NCBI RefSeq assembly: GCF_030812675.1
Contig: NZ_JAUSTE010000004.1
Span: 186,001-250,000 of the forward strand
Source: Sinomonas atrocyanea
GTDB taxonomy: Bacteria; Actinomycetota; Actinomycetes; Actinomycetales; Micrococcaceae
Direction of reading: 5' to 3'
Length of the DNA stretch: 64,000 nucleotides
Shown: positions 47,181 through 56,600 of the stretch, in pieces
How the letters are laid out: each line of letters opens with the position of its first letter
How positions within the stretch are numbered: the first letter of the stretch is position 1
Program-made: the position numbers and the translations under genes
Notes under the pieces: generated by a model
What the model saw: the letters and a program-made list of their open reading frames with translations, nothing else
Told to the model about the DNA's origin: nothing
Database searches by the model: none

Positions 47181-48977
47181 TCAGCGCACCACACTGCGGT
47201 GGCCGGCATCCAGGCGCCTGGTCCATCCGCGCGAATCGAGGTGTTCGAGCAGCGGGACCGCGATCCGGCGGGTGGTCCCGAGGGCCTCACGCGCCTGGCT
47301 CGTGGTGAAGGGCTGCTCCAGGCGCGCCAGGGTCCGCATCGCGAGGGCCGGTGCGGTGGGCAGGAGGACCACGCCGTCGCGGAGCCGCAGCACGCGTCCG
47401 GCACGCTCGGCGGCGGCCAGCTCGCGGGCGCCCAGACCGAGCGCGGCCAGCTCGTCCGCTTCCGGCGCACGGAACGCGTGCGCCGTGAGCCTGCGCTCCA
47501 GCTCGGCGACGGCAGGCCCGATGGGCCCGAGATCGTCGCCGCTCCCCGGAAGCCGGAGGTGCCCGCCGTCCTGTTCCAGGCCCGCGCCGCGGACCAGGGG
47601 TGCAAGGAGCCTCTCATCGGGCAGTGCGAGCAGGTCGCGTGCGGCCCCCATGGAGAGGCCCGGGGCGAGGGGGTCCCGTTCGTGCAGGGCTTCGACGGCG
47701 GCGCGCAGCCGCTGCTGCCAGGCGTCGATGACGGGAGCGTGCACCCACCAGTCGCCGAGGACCCGCACCCCCGAGGGCGCCTGGGCGCCGTGCTCGGACA
47801 GCAGGCCGAGGCGGTGGAGGTGCTGCACCTCCACCGCTCCGCGGGCCGCCACTTCCGCGAGCACGTCCCCGGCGGGATCCATGGCCGCAAGCCGCTGCGC
47901 CCACTGGGCGCCGTCGCCGCGCCGCTGCAGGGGCGGCGGGTCGGCGTCGAGGACGAGGGCGCCGCCCAGCACCGAGCGGCTGCCCGGGTCGCGCAGCACC
48001 AGCCGGTCCCCCAGGACGAGCGGCGCGGGCCTGCTGAGCACGAGCCGCGCATGATCGGGCCCGAACGGACGCAGCCGCGCCGGCACCGAGGCGGTGCCGA
48101 CGTGCACCATGAGCTGCTCCGGCATGTCCGTGCAGGCCACGCCGGTGGTGCGGCGGATGCCCAGGACACCCGTGGTCGGCCACGCTTCGGGGGTGACGAG
48201 TGCGTCCCCGCGGCGGACGTCCGCTGCCGAGACGTCGCGCAGGTTCAGGGCCACCCGGCTGACGGGGCCGACCGAGGTGTACACCGTGTCGCGGCTCTGC
48301 AGGCCACGGACGGTGACGTCCCGCGGACCCGCGTGGCCGAGCAGCTGGAGCCGGTCGCCCTGGGCCAGCGTTCCCGCTCCGAGGGTTCCTGTCACGACCG
48401 TTCCTGACCCGGTGATGGTGAAGGATCGGTCCACCCACAGGCGCACGCGCCCGGTCGTGACGGGCGAGGGAACGCCGGCCAGCACGCCGTCGAGCGCGGC
48501 CTTCAGCTCGTCCAGGCCGCTGCCCTCGACCGCAGACACGGCCACTGCAGGAGCCTCCCGCAGTCCGGTGCCCGCCAGCTCGCTCCGGGTCCGTGCGAGC
48601 ACGTCCCGGACCTGCTGCCCGGACGCCCGGTCCGCCCGGCTGAGGACCACGACGCCGTGCTCGATGCCGAGCGCGGCCACCGCGTCCCGGTGGTCGTCCG
48701 ACTGCGCCTGCCAGCCCTCGTCCGCGGCCACGACGAAGCAGACCACGGGCGCAGGTCCGATGCCCGCGAGCATGTTGCCGAGGAAGCGCTCATGGCCGGG
48801 GACGTCCACGAAGGCGACCTCCTGCCCGGACGGCAGGGTGGTCCAGGCATAGCCCAGGTCAATGGTCAGGCCGCGGCGCCGCTCTTCCTCCCAGCGGTCC
48901 GGCTCCATGCCGGTGAGGGCGCGCACCAGAGTGCTCTTGCCGGAATCCACGTGCCCGGCGGTGGCGACGACGTGCAC
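47181..48977 (-). CDS. selB: Selenocysteine-specific elongation factor
   Basis: 598-residue GTPase that delivers Sec-tRNA(Sec) to UGA codons. G1 GHVDSGKST, switch region RGLTIDLGYAW, G3 DVPGHERF and an unusual G4 LSRAD are in the N-terminal domain. Two EF-Tu-like beta barrels follow, then C-terminal winged-helix repeats (about 380-598) that bind the SECIS hairpin in the mRNA. The start lies 3 bases after the selA stop. Its expected client is the UGA-containing fdhA 7 kb upstream. Confidence 0.95.
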   Translation of the reverse strand: MHVVATAGHVDSGKSTLVRALTGMEPDRWEEERRRGLTIDLGYAWTTLPSGQEVAFVDVPGHERFLGNMLAGIGPAPVVCFVVAADEGWQAQSDDHRDAVAALGIEHGVVVLSRADRASGQQVRDVLARTRSELAGTGLREAPAVAVSAVEGSGLDELKAALDGVLAGVPSPVTTGRVRLWVDRSFTITGSGTVVTGTLGAGTLAQGDRLQLLGHAGPRDVTVRGLQSRDTVYTSVGPVSRVALNLRDVSAADVRRGDALVTPEAWPTTGVLGIRRTTGVACTDMPEQLMVHVGTASVPARLRPFGPDHARLVLSRPAPLVLGDRLVLRDPGSRSVLGGALVLDADPPPLQRRGDGAQWAQRLAAMDPAGDVLAEVAARGAVEVQHLHRLGLLSEHGAQAPSGVRVLGDWWVHAPVIDAWQQRLRAAVEALHERDPLAPGLSMGAARDLLALPDERLLAPLVRGAGLEQDGGHLRLPGSGDDLGPIGPAVAELERRLTAHAFRAPEADELAALGLGARELAAAERAGRVLRLRDGVVLLPTAPALAMRTLARLEQPFTTSQAREALGTTRRIAVPLLEHLDSRGWTRRLDAGHRSVVR

Positions 48978-48980
48978 GCC

Positions 48981-50312
48981 TCAGCCCGCCCGGCCCGCGC
49001 CCGCTGAGGCGAGGGCTGCCAGTGCCTGCCGCACCGCCTCCAGGATCCGGCCGTCGTCCGCTGCGGGGACGCACCGCAGGTCGAGCAGGCAGGCGCCGTC
49101 GTGGACGCGCGGCAGCACGGCGGGCTCGCCGGTCCGCAGGTGGCCTGCGATTCCCTCGGGGAGCCGGAGCGCCCAGCCCGGCAGGGGGAAGCCGGGGGCG
49201 CCGCCCCCGCCCACCCGGCCATCGTGCGGCACCACGGGCACGCCGAGGGCCCCGGCGAGCCGGTCGGTGCGGCGCCGGAGCTCCCCCGGGTCCGCGTGCA
49301 GGGACTGGACCACCGGCGGCGCCTCGCCCGCGACGGTCGCCTCCAACGCGGCGAGGGCGAGCTTGTCGGCCCGGACGGCGCGGGCGAGCGGATGGCGGGA
49401 CAGCCGCTCGATGATCTCCTTGCGGCCCAGCAGCAGGCCCGCCTGGGGGCCGCCGAGCAGCTTGTCGCCGCTGGCGATGACGACGTCGGCCCCGTGGGCC
49501 AGCGCCGTGGCAACATCCGGCTCGCGCGGCAGGTGCGGGTCGGGCGCCAGCAGACCGCTCCCGAGGTCTGCGACGAGGGGGACCCCTTGGGCCGACGTCA
49601 AGGAGCTCAGCTCGTCCAGGCCGACAGCGGAGGTGAATCCGTCGACCCAGAAGTTGCTCGGGTGGATCTTGAGGACGCAGCCCGTGTCGGGACCGAGGGC
49701 GTCCGCGTAGTCGCGCAGGTGGGTCCGGTTGGTCGTGCCCACCTCGTGGAGCGAGGCGCCCGTGGACTCGATCAGGTCCGGCAGCCGGAAGCCTGCACCG
49801 ATCTCCACGAGTTCGCCGCGGCTCAGGATCACTTCGCGGCCGGCGGCGAGGGCCGTGGTGGCCAGGACGAGGGCGGCGGCTCCGTTGTTGACCACGAGCG
49901 CGTCCTCGGCGGCAGGGCATGCGGCGAGCAGCGCGGCGCGGGCCCCGGCGCCGCGCCGGGAGCGGCGGCCGTCTGCAAGGTTCAGTTCCACGTCGACGTA
50001 GCCGCTGGCGGCCACGAGCGCCTCGACCGCAGCAGCGGAGAGGGGCGCGCGGCCGAGGTTGGTGTGGACGATGATCCCGGTGGCGTTCAGCACCGGTCGC
50101 AGGCTGGTCGCCGTGCGCCCGGCGACCGCGGCGAGCACAGCGGCCTCCACGTCGGCGGGGGCGAGTTCGCCGCGCCGCGCCTGGTCCTGGGCGTACCGCA
50201 CGAGGTCGCGGACTACCGCCTCGCTCAGCCGCGTCCGCGCCTCGCGGACGGCCGGAAGCGCCAGCAGGTCGTTCGTGCGCGGTATCAGGCGCCGGGGATC
50301 GACCTGGTCCAC
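48981..50312 (-). CDS. selA: L-seryl-tRNA(Sec) selenium transferase
   Basis: 443-residue PLP enzyme converting Ser-tRNA(Sec) to Sec-tRNA(Sec) with selenophosphate. RRLIPRTNDLLALPAV at the N terminus, VLNATGIIVHTNLGRAPLS, VVNNGAAALVLAT, GTTNRTHLRDY, HPSNFWVDGFTS and the PLP-lysine motif IASGDKLLGGPQAGL are all present. The GTG at 50312 has a GAGGAGG sequence upstream and lies 37 bases downstream of the tRNA-Sec 3' end, so tRNA-Sec, selA and selB may form one transcript. Confidence 0.96.
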   Translation of the reverse strand: MDQVDPRRLIPRTNDLLALPAVREARTRLSEAVVRDLVRYAQDQARRGELAPADVEAAVLAAVAGRTATSLRPVLNATGIIVHTNLGRAPLSAAAVEALVAASGYVDVELNLADGRRSRRGAGARAALLAACPAAEDALVVNNGAAALVLATTALAAGREVILSRGELVEIGAGFRLPDLIESTGASLHEVGTTNRTHLRDYADALGPDTGCVLKIHPSNFWVDGFTSAVGLDELSSLTSAQGVPLVADLGSGLLAPDPHLPREPDVATALAHGADVVIASGDKLLGGPQAGLLLGRKEIIERLSRHPLARAVRADKLALAALEATVAGEAPPVVQSLHADPGELRRRTDRLAGALGVPVVPHDGRVGGGGAPGFPLPGWALRLPEGIAGHLRTGEPAVLPRVHDGACLLDLRCVPAADDGRILEAVRQALAALASAGAGRAG

Positions 50313-50349
50313 AGCCCCTCCTCGTTGCGCGGCATCGCCTGCCACTGGT

Positions 50350-50444
50350 TGGCGGTGGCGGACGGGAATCGAACCCGCCAGGCCGAGATGCTCGGCCTCA
50401 CCGGTTTTGAAGACCGGGGGGCCCACCAGGACCCGGACGCCACC
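50350..50444 (-). tRNA. selC: tRNA-Sec (anticodon UCA)
   Basis: 95 nt including an encoded CCA (50352-50350) and discriminator G. Minus-strand anatomy: acceptor 50444-50437 with 50361-50354, a 6-bp D stem (GGGTCC/GGGCCC) with a 4-base loop, anticodon arm with loop CTTCAAA reading UGA, a long variable arm with 8-bp stem AGGCCGAG/CTCGGCCT, and T arm GCGGG-TTCGATT-CCCGT. The oversized variable arm, 6-bp D stem and UCA anticodon are diagnostic. The eighth acceptor position is a T-C mismatch. Read by SelB at the fdhA UGA. Confidence 0.95.
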
Positions 50445-50451
50445 GCCCACC

Positions 50452-50478
50452 AATGTAGCAGGCACGCGGCGGTAGGCT
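50452..50478. promoter_or_regulatory. Overlapping divergent promoters of tRNA-Sec and selD
   Basis: Only 40 bases separate the tRNA-Sec 5' end (50444) from the selD GTG (50485). The minus strand has TACATT at 50457-50452, 7 bases before the tRNA 5' end. The plus strand has TAGGCT at 50473-50478, 6 bases before selD. The -35 region of each must reach into or across the other's -10, so the two promoters overlap. Confidence 0.6.
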
Positions 50479-50484
50479 GGGCGG

Positions 50485-51510
50485 GTGATTGAGGCCCCGA
50501 CTTCCCTGCCGCAGCCCGACGAGGGCGCCGCCGGTGCGACCCGGCTGACGGGCTATGCCCATGGCGGCGGCTGCGCCTGCAAGATCCCGCCCGGAGAACT
50601 CGAGGACGTGGTCCGCAGCCTCATCGGCCAGCCCGGCGCGGACGTGCTGGTCGGCCTCGACAGTGGCGACGACGCCGCGGCGGTCCTGGTGCACGAGGAC
50701 CTGGCGGTGCTCTCCACCGCCGACTTCTTCACGCCCGTCGTCGACGATGCCTTCGACTGGGGCCGGATTGCGGCGGCCAACGCGCTCTCGGACATCTATG
50801 CGATGGGGGGCCGGCCGATCATGGCGGTCAACCTCGTGGGCTGGCCGCGCGGCGTGCTGCCGCCGGAGCTGATGGCCGAGGTGCTCCGCGGGGGCCTGAG
50901 CGTTGCCGCCGAGGCGGGCTGCCCGGTGATCGGGGGCCATTCGATCGACGATCCGGAGCCGAAGTACGGCATGGCGGTCACCGGCGTCGCGCCTCCCGAC
51001 CGCCTGCTGCGCAACGACGCCGCCGAGCCGGGGCTGCCGATCACGCTGACCAAGCCGATCGGCGTCGGCCTGCTGAACAACCGGCACAAGCAGACCGGCG
51101 AGGTGTTCGCCGAGGCGGTGGCGACGATGGCGGCCCTGAACCGCGACGCGGCCCAAGCCGCGGTGGCGGCCGGCGTGCAGGCGGCCACGGACGTGACGGG
51201 GTTCGGCCTGCTGGGGCACCTGTACAAGATGTGCCGCGCCTCCACAGTGGGCGCGGTGATCGACCTGACCGCGGTGCCGCTCATCGACGGAGCCCGGCAG
51301 GCGCTGCGGGACGGCTTCGTCTCGGGCGGGACGCGGCGCAACCTCGACTGGGTCAGGCCGCACCTCCGGCCCGCGTCCGGGGTCTCCGAGGACGACCTGC
51401 TCCTCCTCGCCGACGCGCAGACGTCCGGGGGCCTGCTCGTGGTCGGCGAGGTGCCCGGATACCCGGTGATCGGCCACACCACCGCGGGCGGCGGCATCGA
51501 GGTCCGCTAG
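50485..51510 (+). CDS. selD: Selenide, water dikinase
   Basis: 341-residue enzyme making selenophosphate from selenide and ATP. The N-terminal catalytic loop LTGYAHGGGCACKIPPGEL carries Cys30, Cys32 and Lys33; the usual Sec/Cys position is Cys, so SelD itself is not a selenoprotein. Downstream TADFFTPVVDDAFDWGRIAAANALSDIYAMGG and DVTGFGLLGH (split by other residues in between) match the AIRS-like ATPase. The GTG follows TAGGCT by 6 bases, a leaderless start. Convergent with nrfD, 14 bases apart. Confidence 0.96.
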   Translation: MIEAPTSLPQPDEGAAGATRLTGYAHGGGCACKIPPGELEDVVRSLIGQPGADVLVGLDSGDDAAAVLVHEDLAVLSTADFFTPVVDDAFDWGRIAAANALSDIYAMGGRPIMAVNLVGWPRGVLPPELMAEVLRGGLSVAAEAGCPVIGGHSIDDPEPKYGMAVTGVAPPDRLLRNDAAEPGLPITLTKPIGVGLLNNRHKQTGEVFAEAVATMAALNRDAAQAAVAAGVQAATDVTGFGLLGHLYKMCRASTVGAVIDLTAVPLIDGARQALRDGFVSGGTRRNLDWVRPHLRPASGVSEDDLLLLADAQTSGGLLVVGEVPGYPVIGHTTAGGGIEVR

Positions 51511-51524
51511 CCCCCGTGGGCAGG

Positions 51525-52613
51525 TCACCCGGCGGTGGTGATCGAATCGTCCGTGATGCCGGCTGCGCGGCGGGCAGCGAGCCGGTTCTTCTGGGGTTCG
51601 ATCGTGTAGCGCGGATCCTTCGCCGAGGACAGGCCTGCCTCGAACACCCCGAACCGGGTCAGGGCGGAGGCTGCCAGCAGCGCCAGGCCCGAGGCCGCCG
51701 CCACCGCACGGCTGCGGCCGGCCAGCAGCGTCCCCAGGCCGCCGGCGACCGCCAGCCGCTCGCTCCACGCCAGCATCGCCCCGGCCTTCCCCTCGTGCAG
51801 GGGTTCGGCTGCGACCGGATCCATCCGGTGCTCCATCACCCGAGTCGCCACCACGTCACCGATCACACCGAGCACGGCGAGCTTCCGGGCGGGAGACGCC
51901 TCCCCCACGGGCGTGGTGACCATGGCGAGCCCGGCGGAGGCGAGGGTCGCCGAACTGACGAAGACGAACGGCAACTCCTGGTGGGCAGCATTCCACGTGG
52001 GCGTGGCGGTGTCGCCGAGCAGGACCGCCGTGTACGCCGCGAGGGGTCCGCCGAAGAACGCGGCCCCGACGCCGGCCGGCCCCTCGACCGCCTGCAGCAC
52101 GGGCCGCAGCGGGCCCAGCGGCAGGCGCTTCCCGGTCATGCGGTCGATCTCGGCCACCGCCGCGACCCCCGCGCCCGCGCTGAACGCGCTGAGGATCCAT
52201 GAGCCGACGCTCATGGGCGAGGTGACCTTGAACGTCCGCAGCATGTGCAGGAATCGCTCCGGCCGGCCCAGATCCTTCACGAGGGCCACGGCACCGACGC
52301 TGACCGCCGCGAGGGCGCCCAGCCGGGCGTTCCGGCGCAGGATCGGCCGTCCGGTCAGCTGGCCGCCGAGGCCCAGCAGCGCGGAGCCGCCGGCGACGCC
52401 GCCGAGGAACAGGTAGGCGGCCACATCGTCGCCCCACGGCGCCGGCTTGACCACCGGACGGCCGTAGTACGAGGTGAACTCCGGCTCCGGGACCATGGGC
52501 ATCTCCCTGGAGCCGTCACCGCCTCCCCGGCGGGCGGAGCCGCGCTTGCCGCCCGGTCGCCGGCGCCGGGCCGGCTCGGGGGGCCTGAAGCTGTCAAAAT
52601 CCGAGTGCGTCAC
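51525..52613 (-). CDS. nrfD: NrfD/PsrC-family membrane subunit of formate dehydrogenase
   Basis: 362-residue membrane protein with about eight transmembrane helices after an Arg/Gly-rich soluble N terminus of 60 residues. YLFLGGVAGGSALLGLGGQL and LVKDLGRPERFLHMLRTFKVTSPMSVGSWILSAF are NrfD hallmarks. It should anchor FdhAB and hand electrons to menaquinone; it carries no heme ligands of the cytochrome b556 (FdnI) type. The GTG at 52613 overlaps the fdhB stop by 4 bases and has GAGGA upstream. Last gene of fdhA-fdhB-nrfD. Confidence 0.88.
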   Translation of the reverse strand: MTHSDFDSFRPPEPARRRRPGGKRGSARRGGGDGSREMPMVPEPEFTSYYGRPVVKPAPWGDDVAAYLFLGGVAGGSALLGLGGQLTGRPILRRNARLGALAAVSVGAVALVKDLGRPERFLHMLRTFKVTSPMSVGSWILSAFSAGAGVAAVAEIDRMTGKRLPLGPLRPVLQAVEGPAGVGAAFFGGPLAAYTAVLLGDTATPTWNAAHQELPFVFVSSATLASAGLAMVTTPVGEASPARKLAVLGVIGDVVATRVMEHRMDPVAAEPLHEGKAGAMLAWSERLAVAGGLGTLLAGRSRAVAAASGLALLAASALTRFGVFEAGLSSAKDPRYTIEPQKNRLAARRAAGITDDSITTAG

Positions 52614-53620
52614 GCACGTCCTCCCAGGAATGCCACGGCGGCGGCGGCCACCATGCCCACCACGGCCATCCCGGCGCGCCGGTACATCTGCGGCAGATCG
52701 GCCGTGGGGACCCTCGGGTCCGGCGGGAGCCCGTAGACCTCGGGCTCGTCGAGCAGCAGGAAGACCGATCCGGTCCCGCCGACGCCGTCGAGCTCGTTCG
52801 CGCCGTAGAGCCTTGCTTCGGTCAGCCCCTGCGCATGCAGGTCGGCGACGCGCTCCCTCGCGGTCTCCACCATGTCGTCGTGGTCGCCGAACTTGATGGA
52901 CGTGGTCGGGCAGGCCTTGGCGCAGGCGGGCGTCTCATCGGCCACGAGGCGGTCGTAGCACAGCGTGCACTTCTGGGCGACGCCGACGTTGGGGACGGCG
53001 GGGTGCGCGGCATGCTGCTCCTCGCGCTGGGCGGCGACCGCGACGGTCCCGTCGCGGCGGCGCTCGATCACGCCGAAGGGGCACCCGGCCACACAGGTCC
53101 CGCAGCCATTGCAGACGTCGTCCTGCACCACCACAGTGCCGAACTCGGTGCGGAAGAGCGCACCGGTCGGACAGACGTCGAGGCAGCCTGCGTGCGTGCA
53201 GTGCTTGCAGACGTCAGAGGACATCAGCCAGCGGAAGTCGGCGGTGTCCGGCGGCGTCGTGTCCGCCGTCGCCAGGTCTGCTGCGGCATCCGCCGCGGCC
53301 GCAGGGGGGCCGATGCGCGGCATGCCCAGGTTGACGAGCGCGCGCCCGGACTCCCGTGCCTCGGCAATGCGCTCCTGGCCCTGCTCGATGAACGCGACGT
53401 GCCGCCAGGTGCTGGCACCCAGCGCTCCCGTGTTGTCGTAGGAGGACCCGAGCAGCTCGAGGTTGCCGTCCTGGGGATTGTGGTTCCACTCCTTGCAGGC
53501 GACCTCGCAGGCCTTGCACCCGATGCAGATCGAGGTGTCGGTGAAGAAGCCCTTGCGCGGATGGCTGTGCTCCCAGTGGGCATCGGCGGTGGGGTCGGTC
53601 GGTCCGGCCAGCTGGCCCAT
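52610..53620 (-). CDS. fdhB: Formate dehydrogenase iron-sulfur subunit
   Basis: 336-residue ferredoxin-like subunit with four [4Fe-4S] cysteine clusters: CIGCKACEVACKEWNH (Cys32, 35, 38, 42), CKHCTHAGCLDVCPTGAL, CNGCGTCVAGCPFGVIE and CTLCYDRLVADETPACAKAC. A possible C-terminal transmembrane helix (RAGMAVVGMVAAAAVAFLGG) could anchor it. Transfers electrons from the FdhA active site to NrfD. GGGAGGA lies before the ATG, which directly follows the fdhA TAG stop. Confidence 0.93.
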   Translation of the reverse strand: MGQLAGPTDPTADAHWEHSHPRKGFFTDTSICIGCKACEVACKEWNHNPQDGNLELLGSSYDNTGALGASTWRHVAFIEQGQERIAEARESGRALVNLGMPRIGPPAAAADAAADLATADTTPPDTADFRWLMSSDVCKHCTHAGCLDVCPTGALFRTEFGTVVVQDDVCNGCGTCVAGCPFGVIERRRDGTVAVAAQREEQHAAHPAVPNVGVAQKCTLCYDRLVADETPACAKACPTTSIKFGDHDDMVETARERVADLHAQGLTEARLYGANELDGVGGTGSVFLLLDEPEVYGLPPDPRVPTADLPQMYRRAGMAVVGMVAAAAVAFLGGRA

Positions 53621-56600
53621 CTAGTCCTCCCTTGTCGGGTCGATGCCTTCGGCGGCCGGGTCGGTGACCGTCTGATTCCCGGTCTCGACCGTTGCCCCGG
53701 CCCTCGCCTGGTACTCGGCGACCAGGGAGAGGAGGTCCGCGCCGCGGGGCCGGCGGCCCGGACGGATGTCGCAGGAGGCGACTTTGGATTCCTGGATCTG
53801 GACGTTCGGATCCAGCGTCACGCCGAGCAGGTCGTTGGCGGCATCGCCGCTCACCACGGCGTTGCTGCCCACGCCCCAGTGGTAGGGCAGCCCGATCTGG
53901 TGCACCGTGTGGCCGCCCACCGTCAGCGGGCTCATCCGTTCAGTGACGATCACCTTCGCCTCGATGGCAGAGCGGGCCGAGATGATCGTTGCCCACCCGT
54001 ACGGCTCGAGTCCTCGCTCCGCGGCCAGCTCCGGGGACACCTCGCAGAACATCTCCGGCTGCAGCTCCGAGAGGTACGGGAGCCAGCGGCTCATCCCGCC
54101 GGCCGTGTGGTGCTCGGTGAGCCGGTATGTGGTGAACACGTACGGGTAGACCTCGGCACCGCTGGTCCCGGCGCTGGGCGCGCTGAGGTTGTCCGGACGC
54201 GGGAACCTCAGCCGCGTGGGGCTCTGCTGCTGCGGGTACAGCGCGTTGGCGACCGGCGACTCCTGGGCCTCGTAGTGCGTGGGCAGGGGCCCGTCCACGA
54301 GGCCGGTGGGTGCGAACAGCCACCCCTTGCCGTCGGACTGCATGATGAAGGGGTCGTCACCGCTGAGGGCGGCCGGGCCGCCGAGGGCCGGATCGGGCTG
54401 GCTGCCCGGCGCCCGGTCCACCGGGAAGTCCGGCACGTCGTCGCCGACCCACCGTCCCTGCTCCTGGTCCCACCAGATGTACTTCTTCCGCTCGCTCCAC
54501 GGCTTGCCGGCCGGGTCCGCGGAGGCGCGGTTGTAGAGGATCCGGCGGTTGGCCGGCCAGGCCCAGCCCCACTCCGGCGCCGCGGGTCCCTGCTCGCGGC
54601 CGGGCTTGCGGTTGGCGGCATGGTTGGTGCCCTCGGCGTACACGCCGGTGTAGATCCAGCAGCCCGCGGCGGTGGATCCGTCGGCGCGCAGCTCTGTGTA
54701 GGACGAGAGGGGCCGGCCTGCCTCGGGCCCGGCCAGCTGACGGCCGTTGATCTCGGCCAGCACGGCCTCCGGGTCGGGATCGCCGTGCTCGTCCGTGGGA
54801 TAGTCCCACGTGAGGTCGAGCAGCGGGCGGTCGCGCTCGTCGTCGGAGCCGGCCAGCTTGGCGCGGATCCGCTGGCCCAGCTCGTAGAAGAACTGCAGCT
54901 CGCTCTGGCATTCCCCGGGCGGCGTGACTGCCTGGTGCCGCCACTGGAGCAGGCGCTGGGTCTGGGTGAACGAGCCCGCCTTCTCCACGTGGGTCGCCGC
55001 CGGAAGGAAGAACACCTCGGTCTCGATGTCCTCGGTGTGCAGCTCCCCGGACTCGATCTCCGGGCCGTCCTTCCACCATGTAGCCGACTCGATGAGGTTC
55101 AGGTCCCGCACCACGAGCCACTTCAGGTGCGACATGCCCAGCCGCTGCAGGCGTCCGTGGGCCGAGCCCACGGCGGGATTCTGCCCGAGGATGAAGTAGC
55201 CCTCCACCTCGTCCTCGAGCATGCTCATCACCGTCTCGTAGGTGCCGTGCGCGCCGGTCAGCCGTGGAAGGTAGTCGTAGGCCCAGTTGTTCTCCGCGGT
55301 CGCGGCGTCTCCCCACCAGGCCTTGAGCAGGCTGATGGTGTAGGCGTCTGCCTCGGCCCAGTACCCCTTCTGCTGCTTTGACGCGATGGCCCCCAGGTAT
55401 TCGCTGAGGGTGTCGTGGCGGCCGGCGCTGGGGACCGGCAGGTACCCGGGCAGGAGGTTGAAGAGCGTCGGGATGTCCGTGGAGCCCTGGATGCTCGCGT
55501 GGCCGCGCAGGGCCATGATGCCGCTGCCGGGACGGCCGACGTTCCCGAGCAGGAGCTGCAGGACCGCGGCGGCGCGGATGAACTGGGCGCCCAGCGAGTG
55601 CTGGGTCCAGCCGACGGCGTAGGCGAAGCACGTGGTCCGCTCGCGTCCCGAGTTCTCGGTGATGGTGCGGGCCAGGTACTCGAAGTCCGCCACGTCCAGG
55701 CCGCACATGTCCTGGACCATCTCCGGCGTGTAGCGGGCGTAGTGCCGCTTGACGATCTGGAAGACGGTCCGCGGGTCCTGGAGGGTGTCGTCGCGCTGGA
55801 CGCGGGCGTGCTCGAGCGAGGGGCCGCCGCTGCCGAACGTGTGGCCGGCGGCGCGCGCCGAGGCGTCGGAGCCGTGCTCCGAGCTGGCGCCGGGCTCGAC
55901 GATCGTGCCGCCCTCTTCTTCGGCATATCCCCACGACGACTTGTCGTACGCCCCGGTCTCGGGGTCGAAGCCTGAGAACAGGCCGCCGAGGTCCTCGGCG
56001 TCGCGGTAGTCCTCGTGGACCAGCGTGGCCGCGTTGGTGTACGCGCTCACGTACTCCTTGAACCAGAGGTCATGGGTGATGACGTAGTTGATGAGCGCGC
56101 CGAGGAGCACCACGTCGGAGCCAGCACGGATCGGCAGGTGCCGGTCCGCGACCGCAGACGTGCGCGTGAAGCGGGGGTCGATGTGGATGACCTTCGCTCC
56201 GCGCGCCTTCGCCTCCGCCACCCACTGGTATCCCACAGGGTGGCACTCGGCCATGTTGGAACCCTGGATGATGATGCAGTCGGCGTTGGCCATGTCCTGC
56301 AGTGACTGCGTCGCGCCACCGCGTCCAAACGAGGCTCCCAAACTGGGAACCGTGGCGGAGTGTCAAATGCGGGCCTGGTTCTCGGTCTGCACCGCCCCGG
56401 CAGCCGTGAACAGCTTCTTGATCAGGTAGTTCTCTTCGTTGTCCAGCGTGGCCCCGCCCAGCGAGGCGATGCCCATGGTGCGGCGCAGCAGCCGGCCTTC
56501 GCTGTCCTGCTGCTGCCAGGTCCTGCGGCGGCTCTCGATGAACCGGTCCGCGATCATGTCGACGGCGGTGTCCAGGTCCAGGCGCTCCCACTCGCTGGAG

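Noticed and set aside
50350-50447. tRNA-Sec 5' end at 50447 with a 10-bp acceptor stem
   Set aside because: That pairing leaves three unpaired bases before the T stem and puts A-A-C-C after the stem. Starting at 50444 gives a directly adjoining T stem, discriminator G and an encoded CCA.
56363-56365. Stop codon splitting the formate dehydrogenase into a 192-residue and a ~900-residue piece, suggesting a pseudogene
   Set aside because: The context is the exact Sec position of FdnG-type enzymes, a hairpin follows at 11 bases, and selA, selB, selD and tRNA-Sec are adjacent. It is a Sec codon.
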